A program made the translations under genes and the position numbers. Below are positions 11,932 to 23,100 of a stretch of DNA of 64,000 nt, piece by piece (the first letter of the stretch is position 1; every line of letters starts with the position of its first letter). The notes under the pieces were generated by a model that made no database searches, was not told the DNA's origin, and saw nothing but the letters and a program-made list of their open reading frames with translations. The stretch lies in contig JAPDOI010000427.1 in assembly GCA_029168955.1 (NCBI GenBank), positions 124,001-188,000 on the forward strand, read 5' to 3'. This DNA is from Aplectana chamaeleonis. Taxonomy: Eukaryota > Nematoda > Chromadorea > Rhabditida > Cosmocercidae.

Positions 11932-12075
11932 TAACAGCTAGTGTGGTCCCACCTCGATTAGTGACGAGAGGTAACTTAAAGGACTAAATACGCAACAGCT
12001 AGGTGGTCACACCAAGATCAACAAATAATTTAGCTCAAAGGACTCAATATGCAACGGCTAGAGTGGTCCCACCAC
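11932..12075. repeat. Short degenerate tandem repeat after LINE A
   Basis: About three units of 55-65 bp built on 'caacagctagtgtggtcccacc' followed by 'ctcaaaggactcaatatg'. They run directly from the 3' target duplication of LINE A into one unit of the 1-2490 minisatellite family. Confidence 0.6.
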
Positions 12076-12543
12076 GACCGCAATGGTGCGCGCTCTTCCT
12101 AAAACCCACTCGCTTTCCGCGACGTTCTATGCGTATTGTTGGAACAATAACGTGCTCCGACTGAAGGTGTCTAAATCTGGGGGAAATTCCAACACCGGTC
12201 AAACAGACGTCGGTCGGACGTGCCAGACAGTCGGACAGACACACAACGCCGCCTATAATATGTAAGGAAAGCATGCTGGGAAAGAAACCCTTGATATTGG
12301 CAGCAGCTCCTGCTGTTAGCTGTCAGCATCAGCTGCTGCTGAAGAGGGGTTGAATACGGTTTCGGATCTGGGATGCAACCCCTATTAAGCTGACGTGCTG
12401 GCGTAATCCGAGAGTTTCTCCCAATCAATAGACAATTAATAACCAGGAAATGCCTGCTTTAAGCGTGATAGCCGAGAAATGGTCGGGAATCAGCTGGTTG
12501 CCGCGTAATGGCCGCCAAATAAGGCTCTAAAAGGGGTGCGTAT
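12076..12543. other. Intergenic/intronic, no gene seen
   Basis: One unit of the 40-50 bp minisatellite (about 12080-12130) is followed by sequence with a short inverted word (TCCGAGAGTTT at 12407-12417, pairing with 12876-12886) that may mark the ends of a small TIR element carrying the SL1-like leader below. Confidence 0.35.
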
Positions 12544-12568
12544 GTACACGACGCATTCCTGAGGCATG
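12544..12568 (+). promoter_or_regulatory. Conserved box upstream of SL1-like leader 1
   Basis: GTACACGACGCATTCCTGAG followed by GCATG. It matches a box upstream of the second SL1-like copy (14526-14502) at 21 of 25 bases, at the same 23-nt distance from the leader. Position and size suit the proximal sequence element of nematode SL/snRNA promoters; that role is inferred. Confidence 0.5.
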
Positions 12569-12591
12569 ATTTAGATGTCAACACCGCGGTA

Positions 12592-12640
12592 GGTTCAACT
12601 ACCCAAGTTTGCGGTACGCGGACCCTGCCTAACACCAGGG
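12592..12640 (+). ncRNA. SL1-like spliced-leader sequence 1 (probably pseudogene)
   Basis: The 22 bases 12592-12613 match the nematode SL1 leader at 19 positions, including the run TACCCAAGTTTG, and a GT splice donor (12614) follows exactly where the SL exon should end. The known leader was recalled from memory. About 30 bases after the donor resemble the second copy (GCGGTAC, then CCTGCCTA). No convincing Sm-binding site (AATTTTTGG type) is seen downstream, so the gene is either divergent or dead. An alternative, a tRNA box B (GGTTCAAC), is less likely because copy 2 lacks that motif. Confidence 0.5.
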
Positions 12641-13646
12641 GGCCCCGCCCGACCACTGGAGGCATTGTTAGCAGCTCGGCGTGCCGGTGAAGGCCGCGAC
12701 GCGTGTCGGTGCGCCTGTCGTGTCTAGGTTATTTCCCGGTTATTGCTCGGTTACTCCTAGGCTATTTCGTAACCAACATGATTTCAGCCGCGTATTATCC
12801 GAGAAACAACCATATAGTATCCAATAAATAACACATCAGGAACCCCTTGGAGCCTGGTGGGATATTTCTCGGCTAAAACTCTCGGAGTGAGTGCCTTTAA
12901 TGATGATCTACTCTTCATTGACGTATCATTGCAACTATCAATGTCTTATTGTTAATGAGGGCGTTCAGACTTCCTCTCTCTCTTTTCACTTGAAAAAAGT
13001 TCAAACGCAATCATTATTTTTTTCTGAAAGTTTTTTCTGTTTTCTGGCCGTTCCGGCCTTTTTCCTTTCTAACAAACTCGATTTTCTGTTTTCTGAAAAA
13101 AGTTTAAAAATTTCCGCACACCCCTGACGGCCACCCGTTCATCTCTTATCTAAACGAGCCGCAGCGCAGGCACCGGGCTGCCAAGCTCCTCCCTGTGAGT
13201 TGCTCAGATGCCTAGACACATGTAATAAATTTGAATTTATTTGTCCATCCTCCAGCATAAATACGATTCCTGGCTCCAACTTCCGACATGTAGACGAAAA
13301 CTGAAGCAAGACGATCCCCTTCTTTGTAGGATCCGCGATGGGCTTTTTACCGACCTTTCTTATTTTTTATTTTTTCAATCACTTAACTATCTATTCTTTA
13401 TATATTTTTTAATTTCATTCTTTCATTCTTTTACTGTTAGAGTGAGGAGAAATTGGCTACCTCGCACAAATCTGTACGCCCACTACAGCCCTTCAGCGCC
13501 AAGCCGCTACCAAAACCGAACACGAAAAAAGGATAGGTATGACAGGGTAAACAGTTAAGAAAAATATCACAGCACATCAATCCGCAAAGAAACCCACACA
13601 AATATCCTACAAAATATCAAAGCCAGAAAATCCAGGCAATGCTCAC
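12641..13646. other. Intron/flank of the F-BAR gene, no exon found
   Basis: AT-rich, with T-rich stretches around 13000-13100 and 13350-13430. The next downstream exon of the F-BAR gene should lie at or below these coordinates on the minus strand, but no convincing acceptor plus coding stretch was found. A shared word (CGCGACGCGTGTCGGTG near 12695) also occurs downstream of SL1-like copy 2. Confidence 0.4.
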
Positions 13647-13728
13647 TTGAACTGCTCGACGACCATGGCAGTGTCTGCGAGAGGATCAACCTGATCAACA
13701 GCTTTTCTCATATCCTCATGACATCTTG
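13647..13728 (-). CDS. F-BAR gene, exon e (end of F-BAR domain)
   Basis: Acceptor TTTTCAG precedes 13728 and donor GTGAGC follows 13647 on the minus strand. The 82-nt exon enters with two bases that complete a codon left by the previous exon (G+CA gives Ala) and encodes RCHEDMRKAVDQVDPLADTA, then MVVEQF, leaving AA for the next exon. This corresponds to the last F-BAR helix region in TOCA/CIP4 proteins, which has an invariant-like Cys followed by a helix and then a D-x-x-x-V-(V/I)-E-x-(F/Y)-K stretch. The following exon, expected to hold the conserved Ser-Gly-Phe region, was not found. Confidence 0.82.
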
Positions 13729-14114
13729 CTGAAAAGCTAATACTTTGCACTGAAATACGTGAAAACAAATTAAGTGATCCTGCAAAACTTTGTTATGAGA
13801 CCAGTTCAGCATTCTAACTAGGGAGCCTTGCATGGCCTACCCCACCATTTAAAAGATGATGAATGTATTCTGGTCAATTCCGGTCCGCTGTCTCCGGATC
13901 TGACATCGCATTTAGCAACGGACACCTCTGAACGAAGTTATAAGCGTTTTTGAAGCTTCGTGAGAAGGAAAGGGTACCCATCAGCCAATTTTTAGGGTGT
14001 TTGAAAAAATCTTCACATTCGGCTCAAAGCTTTCAACTGGGGGATTATTCAGGGCGCTGAACGCGAATCTGGGGTCTGTTTGTTGCTAGAATTATGGTTA
14101 CTGTAGGTTTCCCT
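13729..14114. other. Intron sequence between exons d and e
   Basis: Start of the 9.8-kb intron that runs to 23501. Nothing beyond the annotated repeats is seen in this part. Confidence 0.5.
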
Positions 14115-14456
14115 ACTCAGGCAAACTGGGGCGTCGACAACAGGTTGATAAGTTGTCATCTCATAAGCCGCTCCCTGTTGACAAGTTAAGTCGCGCGTAC
14201 TGTCAGCCTAAACCTGCACGTTGCCCAGAGACGTCCGTCTGTTGTCCGGCCGTTGACAACTCGAAGTGTCGCATTTAGCGGCCTATTTAGCAGCAGTTCA
14301 CATCCTACAGGACTGTTTCATCTAGCTTGGGAACTACTTTACACCGACACGCGTCGCGGTCGGCACAGCGACACGCTTCGCGGTCGGTCGCCCAGCCTCT
14401 ACTGGGGTCACCACTGGATAGGCAGGAACTCTAAATGCTAGGCGGGGCCAAGGTAC

Positions 14457-14478
14457 CGCTAACTTGGGTAATTAAACC
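14457..14478 (-). ncRNA. SL1-like spliced-leader sequence 2
   Basis: On the minus strand this begins GGTTTAATTACCCAAGTT, 18 bases identical to the start of the nematode SL1 leader as I recall it, then AGCG in place of TGAG; 20 of 22 positions match. GTACC, a usable splice donor, follows at 14456. The upstream box 14526-14502 and the wording after the donor match copy 1. It sits inside a TIR element, so it may be a captured or mobilised SL gene. No clear Sm site was seen. Confidence 0.6.
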
Positions 14479-14501
14479 GACTGCGCTATCATCATTCGCA
14501 G

Positions 14502-14526
14502 CATGCCTAAAGAATGTGTCGTATAC
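14502..14526 (-). promoter_or_regulatory. Conserved box upstream of SL1-like leader 2
   Basis: Minus-strand GTATACGACACATTCTTTAG followed by GCATG, 23 nt before the leader, exactly the spacing of copy 1. Probable PSE-like promoter element by position. Confidence 0.5.
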
Positions 14527-14959
14527 TTCCCTTGTATCCAGAGCGCTAGCTGTGCAACAGCTCGACATCGACGAGATCATAACTCGCTGCCGTAATTGCT
14601 GTGCAACGGCTCGATATCGACCAGATCATAACTCGCGGCCAGGGCTCCGCCGAATATCGGCGCGTTGGCCAGCGGTGACTCATGGTGGGCGGATCAACCT
14701 GTTGTCGACGCCCCAGTTCGCCTGAGTGAGTGTAATGCCTTTTTACTCGCTTTACCTACCCTAAAATGTCAAAAATCAAGAAATAGACCTCAAATTCGTG
14801 TCTGGCGTCATCTGAACACTTGCTACCCTCCTCGACTGCAGCTGATTGGTCGGCGGGAATCGGCTGCGTGCGGCGCGCGTCGCGTTTGACTGGCGCATTG
14901 CCAACGCCGTCGTTTCGAACGCTCCCACCGCTTGCCCATTCCGCGACTTTATTAAGAAA

Positions 14960-15278
14960 TGTTACTTTAGTGACGGACACAGATTAACAAATGGCTTTAT
15001 TGAGAATACAGCAAATAGGTAGGTTGTGGTGCAGCGTCGTCGTGGTGGTGGTTGCTCGTTAACGGCGACGGCTGGCAAGTGTGCAGGAGGCGGTGGTGGC
15101 ATCGGGTACGGCTGGCACGTAGTCGAGGTCGGCAGGCAGACGCGAGTCGAGAATGTCGCAACAGAGCGGCGGCCGGCTTTATATGTGCATCGGCGCGGCC
15201 TGTGATTGGCGGATCAAAACCCGCCCACTTGGTGATCGGTCTGCAGTGAAAACCCGATAATTGATCTACATCACAACA
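14960..15278 (-). repeat. 3' LTR of gypsy element 2
   Basis: On the minus strand it runs from TGTTGTGATG (15278) to GTAACA (14960), with the TGTT...AACA ends typical of LTRs. It holds a TATA-type CATATAAAGCC near 15188-15178 and an AATAAAGCC polyadenylation signal near 15002-14995. The interior has repeats rich in CGGC/GGTGG. Confidence 0.75.
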
Positions 15279-15334
15279 CCTCCCCTTCTAAGAGGTAGAC
15301 AACGGCACAGGGAAAACAATTCCAAATCAACTGA

Positions 15335-16720
15335 CTAAAGCTCATACCGCTTTGGCTTGCGGCGCTGTCGAGTTGACCTTCGTAACGTTGCCGGAGCGAA
15401 ACCAACCAGTTGTTTACTAGCTCGGCTTTTCACTAATCCCTGTGCTGCGCGACTCGTGCTGGGCTGCGCGTAGTCTTGATGAAGTGCGGCGGAGGTCTCA
15501 TTACTGGGAACGATCACAGTCTCAAGCTCTTGATCCTGCCCATCATGGCATTCCTGTTCTAGAACTTCTTCAGTGCTATCAGGATCAGCTTCAAACAAGT
15601 CCAAAAGTAGATCTTGTGAATATTCGTTTTCATATTTATGGCTCAATATGCTTCTTCGCATTTGGTTCGCATGCCTACGAACGGTTCTGCCTCCGATGTC
15701 CACTTCAAACATGACTTTTCCAAGGCTTTTCACGACTATCCCCTGAGTCCACTTGACGTCCAATGCTCCATTGTACTCTTTGACCAGGACAGTGTCTCTA
15801 GCAGAGAAACCTCGATGCTTTGTACCATTTTTTGCGATCGAATTGCATCTCAGTCTTTTTCCTACGGTCAGCAGCGCTTTCTGCTTCTGACTCTCCTTTC
15901 GACGGTCTCAACATACTCAGCCGCGTTCTTAATCTTCTCCCGAGGAAAATTTCGGCAGGACATTTACCATTCAAGGAAGCATTTGGCGTAGTGCGATTTG
16001 CCAACAGCGCTGTGTCCAGGCATTCATTGCAAGAGCGAGCGGACGTACTCCCCTCCCCTTTTAGCTTCTTAATCCCTCTTTTCAGGATATCAACAAATCT
16101 GCCTGACCATTAGACTGGGGATGGTACGGCGGTGTTCTCACATGGTTAACACCTCGTTCTACGCACATCTGCTTGAACAGCTCTGATGTGAATTGTGTTC
16201 CATTATCGCTCACTAGCGTTTCTGGATTTCCATAGCGTGCGAAAAGCTCTTTCAACAGCTTTACCGTTGTGCCAGCTGTAATGTTCTTTAACTCAAACAT
16301 CTCCGGCCACGTACTCAAGGCGTCAACCACGACCATGTAGTACACTTCATCCATTGACCAGCGAAATCAACACGAACTCGCTCCCAAACATTTTCTGGTG
16401 TATTCCACGTTCTTAGAGGTACTTTAGTGGGAGATTTTGAGTGTAGTTGGCAATCAGCGCGACTTCTCACAACCTTTCCGCAGTCTTCATCGATATTTGG
16501 CCAATAGACATAGCTTCGCGCTGTTCCTTTCATCCTGACAATCCCAGGATGACCACAGTGCAGCTCTTTGGAAACGTCTTTTCTCAGCGTCTCTGGCACA
16601 ACGACCCTATCGCCTACCATCATGCAGTCTAGCACTATCGACAATGATTCACGTTTAGTGTAAAACGGTTTTACAAAAAACGGTTTCAATTCAAGTTTTA
16701 CATCCTTCGGCCATTTTCCA
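15335..16720 (-). pseudogene. Integrase remnant of gypsy element 2
   Basis: The HHCC zinc region (HCGHPGIVRMKGTARSYVYW, then C..C), catalytic core start (VVVDALSTWPEMFELKNITA), the second Asp (LVSDNGTQFTSELFKQM) and PPYHPQSNGQA are present. The frame breaks at the position where the catalytic Glu should follow, so the third acidic residue is lost. Downstream pieces (CPAEIFLGRRLRTRLSMLRP, then a C-terminal VVKSLGKVMFEVDIGGRTVR module and an acidic tail ending RKPKRYEL-stop) are in other frames. Confidence 0.85.
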
Positions 16721-17880
16721 GTATGAATGAAACCTTTCAGCTTTCGCAACAGAACATCCCTTTCAGTGTGCTCACGAATCATGTTAGCTGTCACGGGAAA
16801 TCTGCGTACAGCATCTGCAGGCACTAGATTCACGTCTCTCAACCGATGCGACAACGCAGTCCTGCCTACAAGAAGATGCTTTTGGATTAATCTTGATAAT
16901 GCATCCGCCAGTGCAAACGAATCCGTCTTGATATACTCTATTTCAAAATCGCAGCCTATCAGCATTGTTGCTCAGCGCATCAGAAGGTTGGCCGAATGGA
17001 TTGGTAGGCCCTTGTTGTTGCCAAATATGGCCAACAACGGCTTGTGGTCAGCACGGAGCGTGAAACGCCTCCTTTATACATACTTATGGAACTTCTTGAT
17101 TGCCTGCACAAGACCAAATGCCTCTTTCTTTGCCTCCACAAGACCTAATGCCTCTTTCTCTATCTGGGCATAATTCTTTTCAGCAACTGTGAGAGATCTC
17201 GAACCGTGGGCAATAGGTTTTTCAGTACCATCAGGCATTTTGTGCGAGATCACGTATCCAACCCCATAAACGCACGCGTCAGCAGCTACTATTAGCTTCC
17301 TATTAGGATCGTAATGTGTCTAATTCACATCTGATATCACAGTTTCTTCAACATCTCGAACGCTGTTTCATGTGTGTTTCCATATCCATTTAACGTTTCT
17401 TTTCAGCAAAGCATCCAGTGGTCTACGCATCTCCTTCATATTCGGAATGAAGGATGAATAATACGTAACCATACCTAAGAATGCGCGCAACTGTGCCACA
17501 TTCCGTGGTGCTGCCATTTTAGCGATAGCAGCCACCTTCTCTGGATTTGAACGACGTCCGTCACGGTTTATGACGAACCCGAGGAAACGGATTTCTGGTT
17601 TTGCAAACGAGCATTTTTTCAGTCTTGCTCGAAAACCGTATTCGTTTATTCGATCGAATAAAGCGTAAACGTTCTTTGTATGCTCTTCGTGTGTTTTTCC
17701 GACTACCAGCATATCGTCCAGGTAGACTGTCACTCCTTCCAGACCCGATAGCGTTTTGTTCATGATGCTTTGGAAAATTCCTGGCGCAGTCTCGATACCA
17801 AGAGCCAACTTTTTGTATCGATATAGACCCTTGTGTGTATTGATCACCGCCAACTTTTGGGCCTCATCCGTCAGTTGCAC
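16721..17880 (-). pseudogene. RT and RNase H remnant of gypsy element 2
   Basis: The 17880-17368 frame holds the RT palm: KGLYRYKKLALGIETAPGIF, then an intact YLDD (VTVYLDDMLVVGKTHEEHT) and RFLGFVINRDGRRSNPEKV. The RNase H part up to about 16960 is broken by stops; its tail (FEIEYIKTDSFALADALSRL) is in frame with the integrase zinc region. A near-duplicate 24-bp stretch 'cctcmacaagacctaatgcctctttct' type repeat at about 17105-17160 looks like a local slippage product. Confidence 0.82.
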
Positions 17881-17973
17881 TTGGAGTTAAGCATCCGAAA
17901 AATCAATTTGCGAGGAAATTGTTCCACCATTCAAAGATGCGAAAATATCATCCGGAATGGGAATAGGATACTC

Positions 17974-18660
17974 TTACGCCTCCAATGCGTTGTTTAAACC
18001 AGTTGAAAAATCGGCACAAACTCGCGTTTTGCCATTCGCTTTACGAACGCAAACTATCGGAGCGGTCCATTCACTATGGGTTATCGGTTCGACCACACCC
18101 ATTTCTCCTAGGCGCCCAATATCTTTTTCAACTGCTTCTAACGATGCATGCGCTACGGGCCTTTTCATTCTGAAAATCGACTTAGCATCAGGCAACAATT
18201 TCAGTGCTGCCTTCTCTTTCGAACATGTGCCTAAGCCCTCTTGAAACACACATTCAAATTTCCGTTTCAAGTCGTTTACCAAGTTGGCATCATCTGTGGT
18301 GCTCACGTGAGCTACCATTTCTTCCATGTGATATGCCATTTCAGCGTTCTGTCTGATCCAATCGAGGCCTACTAGACTTTTGTGGGGGGGGGTGACAAAA
18401 CAACATCCCTCACCAACGGCTTCTTTCAGCTTGAACTGACACTTCAGTTCACCGAAAACCTTCATTAGGTTCCCACTAGCGTCCCTAACAACCAAGCTAG
18501 TATCGGTGAGTTTCGGCCTGCCCATCTTCTTCCACATGTCTGCATTTAACAATGTGATATCTGAGCCCGTATCCAATTGAAACTCCATTTTGTGCCCGTT
18601 GATTTCAACACTGACATACTGCCGAACCGCATTTACGTCAGCCACAGCACTTCCTGCGAA
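17974..18660 (-). pseudogene. Protease and RT N-terminal part of gypsy element 2
   Basis: A 223-codon frame: protease with an intact active site (MEFQLDTGSDITLLNADMW), then LVGLDWIRQNAEM, linker, and the RT fingers (KRPVAHASLEAVEKDIGRL, GVVEPITHSEWTAPIVCVRK, RVCADFSTGLN). A run of eight to nine G on the plus strand near 18385 sits inside the frame without breaking it. The frame is lost before the RT palm at about 17970, where a stop and frameshift separate it from the next piece. Confidence 0.82.
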
Positions 18661-19075
18661 AACTACTCGCCCGCAGCGTTTCTTGCGCGGTTTTGTGGAA
18701 GTCCTCGATTTGGACCTGCTTCAATACTGTGATGCTTTTTCACAATACTTTTCTTTGTGCCCTTTGCCTTTGCATGAGTTACAATTCCACTATTTGCTTC
18801 GACACCCTATACTTGTGTGACCTTTCTTGCCGCAGTTCCAACATTCCACTGAATGCTCTTTCTTACTCGCTTAGGCTAATCTGATCTGACTCCTCTGACA
18901 TTGATTGAGTCCTCCTCAATCATCTTTGACGCCTTCAATAACGTCGTTACTCGATAACACTCTTTGTATAACTCATGAAGCGTTGGCTTCCGTTGTTCCT
19001 TTGCCTCCTTATCCAGGAAAGCAAGCAATCTCGGCCGAATCTCCGATCTCTATGCGACTTCAGGCCATAAATCCA
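18661..19075 (-). pseudogene. Gag C-terminal remnant with two zinc knuckles (element 2)
   Basis: Read on the minus strand, RPRLLAFLDKEAKEQRKPTL and HELYKECYRV belong to a gag C-terminal part. Two CCHC knuckles follow: CWNCGKKGHTSIGC, an in-frame TAG, then CNSCKGKGHKEKYC. The stop between the knuckles is a clear lesion. Upstream of about 19075 the gag similarity ends abruptly. Confidence 0.7.
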
Positions 19076-19250
19076 CTAACGCGAGTTTTTGATAGAAAAA
19101 GGCGTGAAATACGAACTTTGACAGGCTATAACTTTTTCCGCAGATATCCGGTGCAAAATTCGAGCTCAGATTCGAAAAGAGAGTGCCAGATTTGACTAGA
19201 AAACATTTATCAGCTTTCTGATCCCAGGGTACACCATGCGAGGTTCCCTA

Positions 19251-19654
19251 TATAGCTGTACAATTTCGAAAAAAATGTCGAACGAACGAAAATCGAAAAT
19301 CGTTCGTTCGAATGGTTTCGAACGAACGAAAAATCAAAAAACTTCGTTCGAAAAAAATCCGCACGAACGAAATTTGAAACTAATCGATGTTTTCGATTTT
19401 TTTTTCGAACTTTGTCGGAAATTTCGAATTTTTTTCCGAAATTTGATCGAAAGTATTCCGAACCAACGAATTTCGAAAAAATTTCGAAGAACCGGATTTC
19501 GAACGAACGATAATTGAAAAAAATTTCGTTCCACGAAATTTCGAACGAACGAAATTTGAAAAAAAATTTCGTTCGACGAATTTTCGAACGACTGAAAAAA
19601 ATTTCGAAAAAACTTTCGAAATTTTTTCGAAAATTTCGTTCGTGTACAACTATA
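19251..19654. mobile_element. 404-bp TATA-TIR element with TTCGAACGAACG array
   Basis: Terminal repeats TATAGCTGTACA (19251) and TATAGTTGTACA (complement of 19654) are inverted, with one mismatch. They are flanked by an 8-bp duplication differing at one base (GTTCCCTA 19243-19250, GCTCCCTA 19655-19662). The interior is almost entirely permutations of TTCGAACGAACGAAATTT in both orientations, giving strong self-complementarity. No coding capacity. It shares TIR start, TSD length and array architecture with the elements at 29685-35569 and 45451-49733. Confidence 0.65.
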
Positions 19655-19662
19655 GCTCCCTA

Positions 19663-20106
19663 CTAAGCACTAAGCTTTTTCTTATGTGAATCGGAGACAG
19701 CTTCTCCACTAAAATTGTGAAGTTTCTTGATCGAAAACTTTCATAAAACGCCAACACTACATCATATTGCGAAAATTAGCGGAGAGTTCACTACTGCAAT
19801 TATAGTGTGTCCTTCTAGTAGATGGCATTGATGCCGCTTAATCACTCCGTACCATTCCATCGATAGCCATTACTCTCTCACTGCGCGTGCCACGTGATTG
19901 CATCGCGGTTTCCTACTGAATTGACACGGACAATATCTCTGAGTACGAAATCTCACAAGATGCTTGAAAAGCACCTACCTTCATAAAGAAGACAGTATGT
20001 ATACCCACTCAATGGATAACATTTCTTCATTTTTAGGTATAATGGAAAAATGTAAAAAGAAAAAGATGAGGGAGTTGTCCGGAGCAATAAGAATATGTGT
20101 GGAAAT
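19663..20106. other. Intron sequence, no feature seen
   Basis: AT-rich sequence between the TATA-TIR element and the foldback. No exon or repeat structure recognised. Confidence 0.4.
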
Positions 20107-23100
20107 ATACAAACCCCAGTATCTCATCGGTCAACGCAGAAGGAGTACGGTAATTGCGTAAGGTGTATCCTCTGGTTCCGAGCCAGATTTAAGCCTCTTT
20201 CACAGTTCGATCGCTGAGCGACGCGATGGGATGATAACCATGCGAATCGATCGAGATCGCGTCGCACGTCGATCTGCATTCAAAACACGATATCGCGGCG
20301 ATCAGCGATCGCACTCTGGAAGAGGCCTTATTCTTCTCCCTCGTGCGGAGCGAGGGTAGAGACAGCGAGAACTTGTGAAGAGAAGGAGACGCAGCGTACG
20401 CACGCAGATGCACGCGACGAACGGAAATAAATTACACTCGGAAACAGAGGGTGCACGGAGTGTGCAACCTTCCTCTGCATCCCTGCCCGATGCGGTCGCG
20501 GGAGAGCGTAGACAAGGGGGTGCTGACAATTCAATTGCATTGACTGGTGGCTGCACAACATGCAAAGGAAATCACGACCAATTCATAGGAAACATCCTCA
20601 GAGATAGCGATTGCTTATGATTATACGCATTCGTCGACGTATGATCTCAACATATGATGTACATTCCTCATATTTCAGGTATTAGCGCCACTCTTGATGA
20701 TTTTGCGGCAAGAAAAGGAGCGAAGTCAAGTTGTGATAGTGATCTAGCACTTTTTTACGCTTATGCATTAACTTAGTGATAAACTAGGATGGATGAACAG
20801 CAGTCAGCGATACAATAAGATTTCGCGCGAGATTTACTTCAGAAACTATGAGAAAAAAAGGCGAAACAAATAGCAAAAAATGAGCATCAGATTCTTTGAG
20901 CTGCGCAAAACTGGACCCAAAAGGTGGAGCAGAGGCAAAGCAATGAAAAATGGAAAGCTGACCACACACTTGCGAAAATGAGACAAAACACTTCAGTTCC
21001 GCATGTTTCCCACTGTTGAGGGGAGCAATTTATCCGCTCAACTTTGCTTAGTATCGTCAATTTGGGACAGCTGAGAAAATGAGTCTCCTGTATGTATTTA
21101 TGCCAACTTGAGGCCAAACGCCCACAGCTCACTTTTTTCTATTTCGGACGCATTTCTGACTTTTGTCACCGTTTTTATGTTAAGTGACAGGGTGGAACAA
21201 AACTGGATTGATTGCAGATAGAAGGTGGCAAGTTATTCAGGAGGGAGAAAATTTGGGAAAAGGTATGGGGAAAAATTAAAAATTGGAGTGAGATGTGATT
21301 TTTTTAGTTTGAAAAAATGTAAGTAAATTGTTTTAATGAATAAATGTAAGGTCAGGGGAGGGCGCAAGCCAGGAAACACTCCTGCTGAAATTCGTAAATG
21401 GTGAATGATTTTTTCCCGAAAAAAACTTTCAAATTAAAAATAATTACAAAAAAAATTATCAGGAAAAAGGAATTTTTGATGCAGCAAGCTTTGCCTTTGT
21501 TACAAAATAACAAGGATTGACTAAGCAATTTTCGCTCGAATAGAAGATATAAAAAATCCACACATTCAAGGTGGATCGTAATTTACTCCGAAAGAGTCCT
21601 CGGTCGGTCCTAACTCCTTCAAGGCTTGCCAAAGGGCTGCTGGACCCTGCTTATTGGTGCTTTTTAACTTTCGTATCAGCACTGCAACTCGGGGATTTTG
21701 AATGATTCCAATGCAGGCTTGAAACCTCTCCCGATTCTTCCGAGGAACTTGTGTAAGGCTAAAATCTGACGTGAAAAGCCTACACACCGCTCACTGCACA
21801 ATGCATGCCGCGGCTTCAATTAAACGCTTCTAGCAATACTTCCTCTTGTATTTAAAAAAGGACATCAAAACTATTTTCTGTTCATATTTCTTCAGCCGGC
21901 GAGATTGTGACTAATGTAGATAGCACCTGAGCATATTCAGTGACTGCTGAAGTGGAGCGCAACGATCTTTGCCGTCTAGCGAAGATCAAGTCATGACTGG
22001 AGCACCTATTTAGAGGCTGTGATCCTGGGAAAATTGGATAATCACAAAACTCTCCTCAATATAGAAATATTGGTTGTTTTCACCTGGCGAGGCCTAAAAC
22101 GTCTACCTTGTTCTCTTTGCGATGTCAGCACCGGAAGCGTTTCGGCCGACTTTCATTTTCAAAACTTCCCTTTTCCTAATAATTTTTTTGTAATTATTTT
22201 TAATTTGAAAGTTTTTCAAAAAAATCATTCACCATTTACGAATTTCAGCAAAAATGTTTCCTGGCTCGCGCCCTCCCTCTAACCTTACACTTATTTATTA
22301 AAAACAAACTACCTACTCACACATTTTTTCAAACTAAAAAAATTTCACATCCCACTCCAACTTTTAATTTTTCCCCATACTTTTCCCGTAATTATCACCC
22401 TCCTGGATAACTTCCCACCTTCTATCGGCAATCAATCCAGTTCTGTTCCACCCTGTCACTTAACATAAAAACGGTGACAAAAGTCAGAAATGCGTCCAAA
22501 ATAAATAAAAAATGAGCTGTGGGCGTTTGGTCTCAAGTTGGAATGAATACATACCGGAAACTAATTTTCCCAGCTATTATAAAATGACGATACTAAGCAA
22601 AGTTTAGCGGATAAATTCCTCCCCTCAACAGTGGGAAACATGCGGAACTGAAGTGTTTTGTCTCATTTTCGCTAGTATGTGAGCAGTTTTCCATTCTTCT
22701 TTGCTCTGCCTGGGCTCCACCTTTTGGATCGAGCTTTGCGCAGCTCGAAAAATCTGATGCTCATTTTGTTGCTATTTGTTTTGCCTTTTTTCTTTTAGTT
22801 TCTGAAGGAAATCTCGCGCGAAATCTTATTGTTTCGCTGACGGCTGTTCATCCATCCTGGTTTATCATTAAGTTGATGCATAAGCGTAAAAAAGTGCTAG
22901 ATAACTATCACAACTTGACTTCGTTCCATTTCTTGCCGCAAAATCATCAAGAGTGGCGCTAATACCTGAAATATGAGGAATTTGCATGATATGTTGAGAC
23001 CATACGTCGACAAATGCGTATAATCATAAGCAATCGCTATCTCTGAGGATATTTCCTATGAATTGGTCGTGATTTCCTTTGCATGTTGTGCAGCCACCAG

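Larger units (their letters stand above)
14115..14727. mobile_element. 613-bp TIR element carrying an SL1-like leader
   Basis: Terminal inverted repeats of 35 bp (14115-14149 and 14693-14727) start ACTCAGGC and contain CTGGGGCGTCGACAACAGG, with one mismatch. The interior holds the SL1-like copy 2, a GCGTCGCGGTCGG / GCTTCGCGGTCGG pair (about 14345-14390) and an imperfect tandem near 14550-14640 (CTCGATATCGACCAGATCAT). No transposase and no clean target duplication are visible, so the superfamily is unknown. Confidence 0.75.
14960..19075 (-). mobile_element. 5'-truncated Ty3/gypsy element (element 2)
   Basis: Minus-strand order is Gag tail, two zinc knuckles, protease, RT, RNase H, integrase, polypurine tract (15289-15279, AGAAGGGGAGG) and a 319-bp 3' LTR. 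The sequence upstream of about 19075 is unrelated and no second LTR is present, so the 5' part of Gag and the 5' LTR are missing. Several frameshifts and stops interrupt pol. It is unrelated in detail to element 1 (different LTR, different pol). Confidence 0.88.

Noticed and set aside
12590..12604. tRNA box B-like GGTTCAACTACC
   Set aside because: The homologous second copy lacks the box B pattern but keeps the SL1 match and donor, and no tRNA cloverleaf could be drawn.
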